Below are positions 39,747 through 47,982 of a stretch of 64,000 nucleotides of DNA, piece by piece; the stretch's first letter is position 1; each line of letters opens with the position of its first letter. The stretch is from Verrucomicrobiota bacterium (GTDB taxonomy: Bacteria > Verrucomicrobiota > Verrucomicrobiia > Opitutales > UBA953). The stretch lies in assembly GCA_016871415.1 (NCBI GenBank), contig VHDL01000004.1:62001-126000 (forward strand). The letters run 5' to 3'. The notes beneath the pieces were generated by a model. The model was given only the letters and a program-made list of their open reading frames with translations, did no database searches and was not told the DNA's origin. The position numbers were made by a program, and so were the translations under genes.

Positions 39747-40970
39747 TTATGCCTCCGAGTAAAGCCCCTTGCGACCGGCGACCAGCCAGCTCACCGCGCA
39801 GGCGAGCAAGGCGTAACCACCGATTGACCAGCCGAAGAGTTCCCCGGCCATGACGGCGCCGGCCAGTGGCATGGCCCCGGCCCCGGCGAAGACGGCGACG
39901 AAGCCGAGCGCAGCGCAGACGCCCAAGGGTAGGCTCAGGTAAGCGGCCGCGGCGCTGCCGAGGGTGGCGCCGACGAAGAAGAGCGGAGTGACTTCACCAC
40001 CCCGATAGCCGGCACAGACGCACAGGCCGGTCAGGAGTAGTTTGATCAGGAAGATCTTGGGCGCCGAAGGCTCGACGAGGGCGGAGTCGATCACGTGCAG
40101 GCCGAGTCCCGTGAAATCCTGCAGCTGATAGAAGTAGACCATCAGCGAGAAGGTGACGCCGGCGAAGAAGATGCGGGCGTAGGGTTGGTCGTTTTTCCGG
40201 GCAGCCTCGTGCTGAGACAACCAGAGGTAAAGTCGGGCGATCAGGCCGCAGGCCAGGCCGAGGACCGCGGCGGAGCCTAGGCCTTCGAGGTCATAGGTCG
40301 CCGGCACCGGGAGTCGGTAGTCGGCGTGAGTAGCGAAGAAGATTTTACGTCCGACGAGGTCGGCGAGGAAAGCCGCGGCGAGGCAGGGCACGACGCCCCA
40401 GCTACGTTGACGGACGAATTCCAGCGCGAAGATCGCCGCGGCGAGCGGCGTGCCGAATACGGCGGAGAAGCCGGCCGCGATGCCGCAAAGAAGAAGCATA
40501 CGGCGTGCGCCCGGACCGGGCTTGGCCCAGTCGACGCACAGGTCGGCGATGCCCGCCCCCATCTGCACCGCGGTGCCTTCGCGTCCGACGGACGCACCGC
40601 CAAGATGGGACAGCAAGGTGGTGGCCACGATGGCCGGGGCGGTGGAGGGCGCGAGGGTTTGCCCTCCCTCCACGGCATCCTGGACGCGGCGCATGCCCCC
40701 GTCGGCCGCCGCCGCCCAATGGCGGTAGATCCAGACGGATGCCAGACCGAGCAGGGGAAGGGAATACAGCAGCCAGCCCTGGTTGTTGAAGGCGACGCTG
40801 ACCGTCGACAGACCGTGCAGGAAGGCGGCGCTCAGGCCGGCGCACCCGATGACAGTCCCCAGCCAGCAAAGCAGGAGCCGGAAGGGGCGGGCTGGATGGT
40901 CGGTGTCCAAGGGCTGGTCTGGTTTGCAACGGACGATGACCCTGCTAACCTCCTGCTCAACCCCTAACAC
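39747..40970 (-). CDS. CLC-family anion channel/antiporter, possibly fluoride type
   Basis: About 388-408 residues, ten or more TM segments. The CLC filter motif is SVGREGTAVQMGAG, with the gating Glu in GREG; the second is YRGGEVTPLFFVGATLG. The GREGTAVQ and GGEVTP forms resemble the CLC-F fluoride/proton antiporters, but I cannot verify this and see no fluoride riboswitch. The start is unclear: GTG 40970 or TTG 40910. A perfect AGGAGG (40949-40954) is followed at normal spacing only by GTC and ATC codons. The frame stays open to 41819 antisense to the next gene; that part is spurious. Confidence 0.82.
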   Translation of the reverse strand: MLGVEQEVSRVIVRCKPDQPLDTDHPARPFRLLLCWLGTVIGCAGLSAAFLHGLSTVSVAFNNQGWLLYSLPLLGLASVWIYRHWAAAADGGMRRVQDAVEGGQTLAPSTAPAIVATTLLSHLGGASVGREGTAVQMGAGIADLCVDWAKPGPGARRMLLLCGIAAGFSAVFGTPLAAAIFALEFVRQRSWGVVPCLAAAFLADLVGRKIFFATHADYRLPVPATYDLEGLGSAAVLGLACGLIARLYLWLSQHEAARKNDQPYARIFFAGVTFSLMVYFYQLQDFTGLGLHVIDSALVEPSAPKIFLIKLLLTGLCVCAGYRGGEVTPLFFVGATLGSAAAAYLSLPLGVCAALGFVAVFAGAGAMPLAGAVMAGELFGWSIGGYALLACAVSWLVAGRKGLYSEA

Positions 40971-40973
40971 CCC

Positions 40974-42233
40974 ATGGACACCCTCCGTCGTGACTTCATC
41001 CGCAACACGGCCCTGGCCGGAGCCGCCCTTGCCGCCACCAACGCCTTCGCTGCCGCGGGCGGACCCCGCATCAAGGTGGGGCTGATCGGCTGCGGCGGCC
41101 GTGGCAACGGCGCCATCTCCGACTTCCTTGAGGCCTGCAAGGTCCTCAAACTCGACGCCGAGGTGACCGCGGTCAGCGACGCCTTCAAGTCCCAGGCCGA
41201 CAAGGTCGCCGACCGTCTCGGGCTCACCCCCGACCGACGCTTCCATGGTTTCGACGCCTACCGCAAGGTCATCGCCAGCGGCTGCGACTACGTCGTCATG
41301 GCGACCCCGCCCGCCTTCCGTCCGCTGCACTTCGCGGCGGCGGTCGAGGCCGGCAAGCACTGCTTCATCGAGAAGCCCGTGGCGGTCGATCCGGCCGGAG
41401 CCCGGGCGGTCATCGCCACCGGTGAGCTGGCCAAGTCCAAGGGCCTGGCCGTCGTGGCCGGCACGCAGCGCCGTCACACCGCCTCCTATGTCGTGAACAA
41501 GATGCTCATCGACATGGGCGCCATCGGCGCCATCCGAGGCGGCGTCGTGCAATGGAACGGCGTTGTGCCCTGGGTGAAGCGCCGGACCGCCGGCGAATCC
41601 GCGGCGGACTACCTCGCCCGCAATTGGCTCAATTTCACCGAGATGTCCGGCGACCACATCGTCGAGCAACACGTCCACAATCTGGACGTCGCGGTGTGGT
41701 ATCTCGGCCGCCCGCCCGTGTCCGCGGTCGGTTTCGGCGGACGCGCCCGTCGCGAGACCGGCAACCAGTTCGACTTCTTCAGCGTCGACTTCGACTTCGG
41801 CGACGACGTCCACATCCACAGCCAGTGCCGTCAGCTTTCAGGCACCTGGGGCAGGGTGGGCGAGATGTTCACCGGGGCCGACGGTTCGTGTTACGGCGGC
41901 GGCAGGATCAAGCCCCCGGCGGGCCGCAAGCTGCAGACTCCCGATGTGAAGTTCGACACCGACAATTCCATGGTCCAGGAACACGTGGACCTCATCCGCA
42001 GCGTCCTCGTGGGCAAGCCGCTCAACGAGGCCAGGCAGATCGCCGATTCGACCCTCGTGGCGATCATGGGTCGCATCTCGGCCTACACCGGCGACATGGT
42101 GCGCTGGACCGAGCTGACCCGTGACGCCCAGTCCCCTTGGCATAACCTGGCGCTCTCCCCGGCTCCGGCTGATTTCGAGACCGGCAAGGTGACCTTGCCG
42201 GAGGAGAAGCCCGTCGTCCCGGGCAAGGCCTGA
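40974..42233 (+). CDS. Tat-exported Gfo/Idh/MocA-family oxidoreductase
   Basis: 419 residues. The N terminus MDTLRRDFIRNTALAGAALA is a twin-arginine signal. The Rossmann motif KVGLIGCGGRGNG is near residue 34, and the family motif CFIEKPVAVDP carries the conserved Lys. A C-terminal domain (GDHIVEQHVHNLDVAVWYLG) contains the usual conserved His residues. These enzymes oxidise or reduce sugars, inositols or their derivatives with NAD(P); exported paralogues are abundant in Planctomycetes and Verrucomicrobia, with bound cofactor presumed. It is convergent with the FAD oxidoreductase cluster, across a hairpin-rich gap. The substrate is unknown. Confidence 0.9.
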   Translation: MDTLRRDFIRNTALAGAALAATNAFAAAGGPRIKVGLIGCGGRGNGAISDFLEACKVLKLDAEVTAVSDAFKSQADKVADRLGLTPDRRFHGFDAYRKVIASGCDYVVMATPPAFRPLHFAAAVEAGKHCFIEKPVAVDPAGARAVIATGELAKSKGLAVVAGTQRRHTASYVVNKMLIDMGAIGAIRGGVVQWNGVVPWVKRRTAGESAADYLARNWLNFTEMSGDHIVEQHVHNLDVAVWYLGRPPVSAVGFGGRARRETGNQFDFFSVDFDFGDDVHIHSQCRQLSGTWGRVGEMFTGADGSCYGGGRIKPPAGRKLQTPDVKFDTDNSMVQEHVDLIRSVLVGKPLNEARQIADSTLVAIMGRISAYTGDMVRWTELTRDAQSPWHNLALSPAPADFETGKVTLPEEKPVVPGKA

Positions 42234-42276
42234 GGCGGGCGAAGCTGCGATGAACGTTCGCCGCAGGGCGAACTAG

Positions 42277-42340
42277 GGTAGGGGCAAGGCTTTGCCTTGC
42301 CCTCCGACAGTGGAGGGCGCGGCGTAGCCACGCCCCTACC
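42277..42340. repeat. hairpin-rich REP-like sequence between convergent genes
   Basis: Outer inverted arms GGTAGGGGC (42277-42285) and GCCCCTACC (42332-42340) enclose a 9-bp hairpin GGGCAAGGC/GCCTTGCCC (42282-42302) and a 5-bp hairpin CCTCC/GGAGG. A further GCCGCC/GGCGGC stem follows at about 42344-42359. GCCCCTACC and GCCACGCCC are shared with the convergent gap at about 28350-28402. Likely a bidirectional terminator built from dispersed palindromes. Confidence 0.55.
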
Positions 42341-42360
42341 TGGGCCGCCCTGCGGCGGCC

Positions 42361-43758
42361 TCAGCTGCGCCTGACCTTGGGCAGGAGGGCGGCGACGTCG
42401 GGCCAGGCCAATTCGTGCGGAAGGAGGCGCTTGTCCGCGGCGAGGGCGGAGGCGGTGCCAGCGGCTTCGCCCATGGCGACGGCGTTACCCGTCACGCGAT
42501 ACGACGCATGGGCGATGAAGTCGCCGCTGATGCAGCGACCCGCCATCATCAGACCGTCCACGTCGCGGGCGATGAGGGCGCGCAGGGGGATGTCGTAAGG
42601 CTTCACCTTCACGCCCATGTTCGAGTAAACCGATTTCTCCTTGGTCAGGGCATGCACGTCGACGGAGAACGTCGCCCGGACCACCGCGTCGTCATGGCGC
42701 GCTCCGCTGGCGACGTCATCCTTCACCACCGTGTAGCGGCCGGCCAGCCTGCGGCCGTCACGCACGCCGATCTGCTCGGCCGTGGCGACCACCTGGAGGC
42801 CCTTCCACGGGCCGCCCAGTGAGCGCAGGCCTCGCACGAGGGCGTTGATTTCCGCTCGCGCCCGCAGGGTGGCCGCCGTGACCGCCTCGGCGTCGGTCGC
42901 GTTCACGCCATACTCATGGTTGATCATGGCAAGGATGAGGTTCGCGCGGACCGGGAAGAACGTCGGGGCCTGGTAGCTGGGGTCGGACCCGGCCCGGCGC
43001 ATTTCCGCCAGCAGGCGCTTCTTGTGGCCGTAGCGGTCGGGGTTGTCGAAGCCGTCCCCGAAGCGCACGTAGCCGTTGAGCGCGGCCACGTCATCGCAGG
43101 TGAGCAGGGCGCACATGCTCATGGGCTGGCAGGGACAGGATTTCTCGACGCCCAGCTCGAAGCCGTTGCCGGCCAGCGCGCCCACGTCGCCGTCACCCGT
43201 GGTGTCAATCACCGCCTTGCCCCGCCAGGCCTGTCGGCCGGACTTCGATTCCGTGATCACCCCCACGACCCTGCGTCCGTCCTTGATGACGGACGCCACA
43301 CGCGTGTGCAGCAGGATCTTCACCCCGGCTTCGGTGCAGAGCTCCTCCAGCACCAGCTTCATCTCCTCCGGATGGTAGGAGATGTCGTTCACGCCCTTGC
43401 CGTTGATGGCGTCCCGCTTGCGCAGCAGCCCGACCAGTTCCTGATTGAAGCCCGGCTTGTCGAAATCGAGCAGGTATCCCAGCAGCGATGAAGTCCAGAC
43501 CCCGCCCAGCGATCCGTGCGTCTCGATGAGCCTCACCTTGGCGCCTGCCCGTGCGGCGGCGATGGCGGCCGTCACGCCCGCAGGGCCGGATCCGCAGACG
43601 ATCACATCCGCCCAGTCGTCCACGGGGAGTTCGCGGGCGGGTTCGCTGAAAGTTCCCGGGGAGGGCGCCGCCTTGGCGTCAGTCAGGGCGCCGACGGCGC
43701 CGAGGCCCAGCAACGAGGAAGTCAGAAAGCGACGTCGGGAGGGGTCGGGGGTGTCCAT
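42361..43758 (-). CDS. Tat-exported FAD-dependent oxidoreductase
   Basis: 465 residues. The signal MDTPDPSRRRFLTSSLLGLG has a twin-arginine motif. The dinucleotide-binding motif DVIVCGSGPAGVTAAIAAAR starts near residue 51, followed by GGVWTSSLLGYLLDF. Later blocks are VIDTTGDGDVGALAG and DGLMMAGRCISGDFIAHASY, typical of the FAD_oxidored family found in PVC genomes beside sugar oxidoreductases. It is the last gene of the minus-strand sugar cluster, 61 bp after the NIPSNAP gene and a hairpin, so it may be transcribed separately. The substrate is unknown. Confidence 0.87.
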   Translation of the reverse strand: MDTPDPSRRRFLTSSLLGLGAVGALTDAKAAPSPGTFSEPARELPVDDWADVIVCGSGPAGVTAAIAAARAGAKVRLIETHGSLGGVWTSSLLGYLLDFDKPGFNQELVGLLRKRDAINGKGVNDISYHPEEMKLVLEELCTEAGVKILLHTRVASVIKDGRRVVGVITESKSGRQAWRGKAVIDTTGDGDVGALAGNGFELGVEKSCPCQPMSMCALLTCDDVAALNGYVRFGDGFDNPDRYGHKKRLLAEMRRAGSDPSYQAPTFFPVRANLILAMINHEYGVNATDAEAVTAATLRARAEINALVRGLRSLGGPWKGLQVVATAEQIGVRDGRRLAGRYTVVKDDVASGARHDDAVVRATFSVDVHALTKEKSVYSNMGVKVKPYDIPLRALIARDVDGLMMAGRCISGDFIAHASYRVTGNAVAMGEAAGTASALAADKRLLPHELAWPDVAALLPKVRRS

Positions 43759-43793
43759 GCGAAGAGCCTAAATCGTTTTCAGAACAGGTCGTT

Positions 43794-43812
43794 CACCGTT
43801 CGGCGAACGGTG
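43794..43812 (-). terminator. palindrome after the NIPSNAP gene
   Basis: 9-bp arms CACCGTTCG/CGAACGGTG around one central base, 7 bp past the NIPSNAP stop. There is no strong U-tract on the minus strand. It may terminate the ABC-transporter run before the FAD oxidoreductase gene, or it may be a regulator site for that gene. Confidence 0.4.
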
Positions 43813-43819
43813 GAGTGGC

Positions 43820-44605
43820 TTACTTGACCGGGGAGTAGTCGGTCGGGACGAGGAACTCGGACTTCACGCCGTCCTTGATGGTCAGGGAACCTCCGGCCTT
43901 CTTCTCGGAGGCCTCCTTGGCCGCGATCCAGGCCGGGTCGGCACGGAAGGCGCCGAAGCTGGCCTTGGCGGCGTCCTCGGACTTGTGGGTCAGCAGGTAG
44001 ATCAGGGTGTTCTCGGCGACGAGCTTGCTCTTCGCGCCCTTCTGGTCGGCGGCGAGGTTCCAGTACGTCACGTTGGTCATGCCTTGCTTCTCAAACAGCT
44101 TCAGCGTGTGGTCGCGGAAGCGGGCGTTGAGGTTGGGCAGGCGGCCGGCTTCGGTCGTGTAGGTGCGCAGTTCGAAAGCGCCGACGCCGTAGTTCTTGGC
44201 TTCGGCCAGGGCGGAGTAGTCCGTGGCGGTCAGGAACGCGTTCTCGACGCGGGCGACGATCACGCCGTCCTTGTGGGAGTCCGCGAAGGCCTTCTTCCAG
44301 GCCGGGTCGTTCATGAAGCCCTTCCAGGAGGCGTCACGGGCGGCCTTGTCGGGGTAGGCGAGGAAGTAGACCAGCTTGCGCTCGGGGTTGGCGCCGGTGG
44401 GCACGAAGTAGCCGAGGTTCGTCATGCCATGCTTCTCGAAGAGCTTCATCGTGTGGTCACGGAAGCGGGCGTGCAGGGCGTCGAGCTTGCCCTCGTTAGC
44501 GAAGTAGACGCGCATCTCGAAGAGACGCGTGTCGGCTGCGGAGGCCTGGGCGGCCACGAGACCGAGGGTGAGGAAGGAGAGGAGGCGGTGCATGGCGGGG
44601 TTCAT
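43820..44605 (-). CDS. secreted double NIPSNAP-domain protein
   Basis: 261 residues with a signal peptide (MHRLLSFLTLGLVAAQASA). Two tandem NIPSNAP (ferredoxin-like) repeats follow: LFEMRVYFANEGKLDALHAR...LFEKHGMTNLGYFVP, then FELRTYTTEAGRLPNLNAR...LFEKQGMTNVTYW. The repeated FRDHTxKLFEKxGMTN is clear. No enzymatic activity is established for bacterial forms. The ATG at 44605 overlaps the preceding lipoprotein stop by 4 bp, so it is coupled to the ABC transporter; ATG 44593 is an alternative start. Confidence 0.9.
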   Translation of the reverse strand: MNPAMHRLLSFLTLGLVAAQASAADTRLFEMRVYFANEGKLDALHARFRDHTMKLFEKHGMTNLGYFVPTGANPERKLVYFLAYPDKAARDASWKGFMNDPAWKKAFADSHKDGVIVARVENAFLTATDYSALAEAKNYGVGAFELRTYTTEAGRLPNLNARFRDHTLKLFEKQGMTNVTYWNLAADQKGAKSKLVAENTLIYLLTHKSEDAAKASFGAFRADPAWIAAKEASEKKAGGSLTIKDGVKSEFLVPTDYSPVK

Positions 44606-45543
44606 TTGGTGAATTCGGAGAGATTCTCGCGGGTCACGAGGCGGAAGGGGATGTAGGTCTGCTTCTCGTAAGGCTGCTTGCGGGCCAGCTTGATTGCGGT
44701 GTCGAGGGCGCCGCGGCCCTGGCCGACCGCGTCCTGGAAGACCGTCGCGTCGAGCCGGCCGGTCTTCACGGCGTCGAGCGCCTGCGCGATGGCGTCGATG
44801 CCGATGACGTAGACCTGGTCCTTGAGGCCGGCGCGCTCGAGGGCGATGAGGGCGCCCATGGCCATCTCGTCATTGTGGGCGAAGACCGCCTGGAACTTGC
44901 CGCGGTGGGCCTGGATCCAGTTCTCCATCAGAGCCATCGCCTTGGCGCGCTCCCAGGAGGCCGTCTGATGGTCGACGAGGGTGAGGCCGGGTGTGCGGGC
45001 GAGCACCTCGCGGGCGCCCTTTTCGCGATGCAGCTGGGCCGAGGTCCCCATGATGCCGTGCAGCATGAGCACGCCGCCCTTGCCGTTGAGCTTCTTGGCG
45101 ATCGCCTCCATGGCGATGCGACCCGCGTCCTCGTCATTGGAGCCCACGTAGGCGTCACCGTCGGCCTTCGTGACCTGGTTCACGTTCACGATGGGGATGC
45201 CGGCGGCCTTGGCACGTTCGACCGCCGGGGCGGAGGCCTCGAACTCACACGGATTGAGCACGATGGCATCGACCTTCTGCGAGATGAAGTTCTCCACCTG
45301 ACTGATCTGGCGCTGGGCGTCCGCCTGCGCGTCGACCATGCTGACCTTCACGCCCGGCAGCGACTTTCCGTGGTCCACCACGGCCTCGGAGAGTCGGGCC
45401 GTGTATTCGGCCGACATGTCACGGGAGGAAAACCCGATGAGCAACTCGCCGGGCTTCTTCTCGGCCTGCTTCTTGCAGCCGGCCAAAGCGATTAGGGTGG
45501 CGGCCGCAAGGGCGCCAAGGACATGGAACGGGGAGGGACGCAT
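44602..45543 (-). CDS. sugar ABC transporter substrate-binding lipoprotein (ribose type)
   Basis: 313 residues. A lipobox (LIALAGC) closes the signal peptide. The periplasmic-binding fold of the RbsB/peripla_BP_4 family follows: LLIGFSSRDMSAEYTARLSE, EAxxPAVERAKAAGIPIVNVN region, VFAHNDEMAMGALIALERAG, and VYVIGIDAIAQALDAVKTG. It delivers a sugar or related solute to the permease/ATPase encoded just upstream (12 bp gap). The frame is open to 46263, but this is antisense-like and lacks similarity. The ligand is unknown; context suggests a carbohydrate released by the region's exported enzymes. Confidence 0.93.
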   Translation of the reverse strand: MRPSPFHVLGALAAATLIALAGCKKQAEKKPGELLIGFSSRDMSAEYTARLSEAVVDHGKSLPGVKVSMVDAQADAQRQISQVENFISQKVDAIVLNPCEFEASAPAVERAKAAGIPIVNVNQVTKADGDAYVGSNDEDAGRIAMEAIAKKLNGKGGVLMLHGIMGTSAQLHREKGAREVLARTPGLTLVDHQTASWERAKAMALMENWIQAHRGKFQAVFAHNDEMAMGALIALERAGLKDQVYVIGIDAIAQALDAVKTGRLDATVFQDAVGQGRGALDTAIKLARKQPYEKQTYIPFRLVTRENLSEFTK

Positions 45544-45554
45544 GTCCCGTTGAT

Positions 45555-46499
45555 TTAGCCCCGGGCCTGCCGACGGTCGAGCCAAACCGCACCCACGATG
45601 ATGACCCCCTTGACCACCTGCTGATAATAAGAGGACACGCTCATGAGGTCCAAGCCGTTGTTGATGACCCCGATGAGGATGACGCCCAGGACCGTGCCCG
45701 CCACCGAGCCGATTCCGCCGGACAGGCTCGTGCCGCCGATGACGACGGCCGCGATGGCGTCGAGTTCGTAAGCCACGCCGGCGTTCGGCTGTCCGGTGGT
45801 GATGCGCGCGGCGAGCACCACGCCCGCGAGTCCAGCCATCAGCCCGCACAGGACGTAGACGAAGAGCTTCACTTGGCCGACGGAGATACCCGCCGCCCGC
45901 GCGGCCTGTTCGTTGCCACCAACGGCGTAGACGTGGCGACCCAGACGGAAGCGCCGTAGGAAAGCCCATGCGGCCAAGGCCACGGCGGCGAAGAACAGGA
46001 GCGGGATGGGCACGCCGCCGACGTCCCCGGCCAGGGCCGTGAGGCGTTCGGACATGTCGGCCACGGGGCGTCCGCCGCTCACGATGAGCGCCAGGCCTCG
46101 GGCCACGGTCATCATGCCAAGGGTCACGATGAAGGGCGCGACATTGCCTTTGGTGACGAGCCCGCCGTTCACCAGACCGCAGGCGGCGCCGGTGAGCAGT
46201 CCCGCCGCTACGGGAAGGAAGAGGGGGTGGCCGTCGGCGGAAGGGTGCGCGAAGGTCGCGCACACGACGCCGCTCAGCGCCACGACGGACCCGAGCGAAA
46301 GGTCGACGCCGCCGGTGAGGAGCACGAAGGTCACGCCGACGGCGAGGATGCCGTTGATGGAGACCTGTCGGGCGACGTTGGTGAGGTTCGAGACGGTGAG
46401 GAACGATTCGGTGGCCAGGGAGAGGCCCAGGCCCACCGCCAGCAGGACGAGCAGGATGCCGAAGCGGTGCAGGAGGCTGCGATCAAGTCGGAGGTTCAT
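45555..46499 (-). CDS. sugar ABC transporter permease (RbsC type)
   Basis: 314 residues, about ten TM segments. RbsC-family markers include SINGILAVGVTFVLLTGGVD followed by LSLGSVVALSG, GLVTKGNVAPFIVTLGMMT, and GIGSVAGTVLGVILIGVINNG. It pairs with itself as the membrane pore of a ribose/xylose/galactose-type importer. ATG 46499 follows the ATPase stop by 4 bp; upstream in-frame codons overlap that gene. The lipoprotein gene follows after 11 bp. Confidence 0.94.
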   Translation of the reverse strand: MNLRLDRSLLHRFGILLVLLAVGLGLSLATESFLTVSNLTNVARQVSINGILAVGVTFVLLTGGVDLSLGSVVALSGVVCATFAHPSADGHPLFLPVAAGLLTGAACGLVNGGLVTKGNVAPFIVTLGMMTVARGLALIVSGGRPVADMSERLTALAGDVGGVPIPLLFFAAVALAAWAFLRRFRLGRHVYAVGGNEQAARAAGISVGQVKLFVYVLCGLMAGLAGVVLAARITTGQPNAGVAYELDAIAAVVIGGTSLSGGIGSVAGTVLGVILIGVINNGLDLMSVSSYYQQVVKGVIIVGAVWLDRRQARG

Positions 46500-46503
46500 G
46501 GAG

Positions 46504-47979
46504 TCAGAGGGGCATGGCGTGTCGGAGGACTTCCTCCTGCGTCGTTTCCGAAGCGTCGAGCGCTGCGGCGACCTTGCCCTGCCGGAGCACGAGCAGGCGG
46601 TGCGAGAGCGCGATGGCCTCGGGCAGTTCGGAAGAGACGAGCAGCACGGCGCGTCCTTCATCCGTCAGGCGACGGATGAGGGCGTAGATCTCGGCCTTGG
46701 CACCGACATCGATGCCGCGCGTGGGCTCGTCGAGCACGACGACCTCGGGGCGGTTCAGGAGCGCGCGGGCCAGCAGCACCTTCTGCTGATTGCCCCCGCT
46801 GAGCTGTTCCACCGGCTGCTCGAGTCCGGAGGCGCGGATGCTGAAGTCCCGAATGCCGGAGCGGGCAGCCTCGGCCTCCGCGGTGCGGTCGATGAGGCCG
46901 CCATGGCAGAGCGTGACGAGGGCCGAGAGGGTGATGTTCTCGCGGATGGGCAGGGCGGGCACGATGCCCAGGCCCTTGCGGTCCTCGGTGACCATGGCGA
47001 CCCCTGCGGCCAGCGCCTCGCCGGGAGTCTGCGGACGGAACGGACTTCCTCGCAGGCGCATCTCGCCTGAGGAGGCCGGCACCAGCCCGGCGACCGCGGA
47101 GGCGACTTCCGTGCGCCCCGCCCCCATCAGACCGGCCAGACCGAGCACCTCTCCCTTGCGGATGTTGAAAGAGACACTTTCGAAGCGCCCCTTGCGGGAA
47201 AGCCCGTCGACCTCAAGCACCACCTCGTCGGAGGCCTTCCCCCGGGGCGGAAACACTTCCGACATCGGCCTTCCGACCATGTGGGCAATGAGGCGCTCCT
47301 GGTCCAGTTCGCGGGCGGGTGCGGTAATCACGTGCCTGCCGTCGCGGAGCACTGTGATGCGGTCAGCCAGGCGGAACACCTCGTCCATCTTGTGCGTCGT
47401 GTAGACCACCGCGACGCCCTTCGTCTTGAGCCGGGCGATGGCGCGGAAGAGCGCGGCGGCCTCGTGGTCGGAGAGCGCGGCCGTCGGTTCGTCCATCAGC
47501 AGCACGTCGGCGTCGCGTCCGAGCGCCTTGGCAATCTCCACCACCTGCGTCTGACCCACGCTGAGCGTGCGCATGGGGGCGTCCGGACTCAGGTCGCAGT
47601 CGAGTTCGGCGAGCAAGGCGCGGGCGCGGGCGCGCACCGCGCTACGATCAACCAGTCCCATCGGACCGCAGGGTTCGGCCCCCAGCAAGATGTTTTCACC
47701 CACCGTCATGTCGGGGATGGGCATGAGCTCCTGGTGGATCATCGCGACACCGGCCAGCAGGGCCGCGTGGGGCGAGGCCGGAGCGAAGGGCGCGTCCTTG
47801 AGGCGCATCGAGCCGCCGTCTGGAGCGTGCAGCCCGGCGATGACCTTCATCAGCGTCGACTTGCCCGCGCCGTTCTCGCCCATCAGGGCGTGCACCTCTC
47901 CCGTATTGAACGCGAGCGAGACCTCATGGAGCACCGGCAGGCGTCCGAATGACTTCGAGATGCCGGTGAGCGAGAGCAT
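46504..47979 (-). CDS. sugar ABC transporter ATPase, double domain (RbsA type)
   Basis: 491 residues with two ATPase domains. Domain 1 has Walker A GENGAGKSTLMKVIAG, signature LSVGQTQVVEIAKAL, and Walker B LLMDEPTAALSD. Domain 2 has the degenerate P-loop GLMGAGRTEVASAVAG, typical of RbsA/MglA, then LSGGNQQKVLLARAL and VVLDEPTRGIDVGAK. It powers import of a monosaccharide-like ligand. It lies 3 bp after DUF1080 and 4 bp before the permease, so the cluster is one transcription unit. Confidence 0.95.
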   Translation of the reverse strand: MLSLTGISKSFGRLPVLHEVSLAFNTGEVHALMGENGAGKSTLMKVIAGLHAPDGGSMRLKDAPFAPASPHAALLAGVAMIHQELMPIPDMTVGENILLGAEPCGPMGLVDRSAVRARARALLAELDCDLSPDAPMRTLSVGQTQVVEIAKALGRDADVLLMDEPTAALSDHEAAALFRAIARLKTKGVAVVYTTHKMDEVFRLADRITVLRDGRHVITAPARELDQERLIAHMVGRPMSEVFPPRGKASDEVVLEVDGLSRKGRFESVSFNIRKGEVLGLAGLMGAGRTEVASAVAGLVPASSGEMRLRGSPFRPQTPGEALAAGVAMVTEDRKGLGIVPALPIRENITLSALVTLCHGGLIDRTAEAEAARSGIRDFSIRASGLEQPVEQLSGGNQQKVLLARALLNRPEVVVLDEPTRGIDVGAKAEIYALIRRLTDEGRAVLLVSSELPEAIALSHRLLVLRQGKVAAALDASETTQEEVLRHAMPL

Positions 47980-47982
47980 CGC

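Noticed and set aside
40911-40980. Fluoride riboswitch upstream of the CLC gene
   Set aside because: No crcB-motif consensus was found in the short upstream region, which is largely occupied by the divergent gene.
40971-41819. Extension of the CLC frame antisense to the Gfo/Idh gene
   Set aside because: Asp/Val/Gly-rich shadow of the well-supported Gfo/Idh coding strand.
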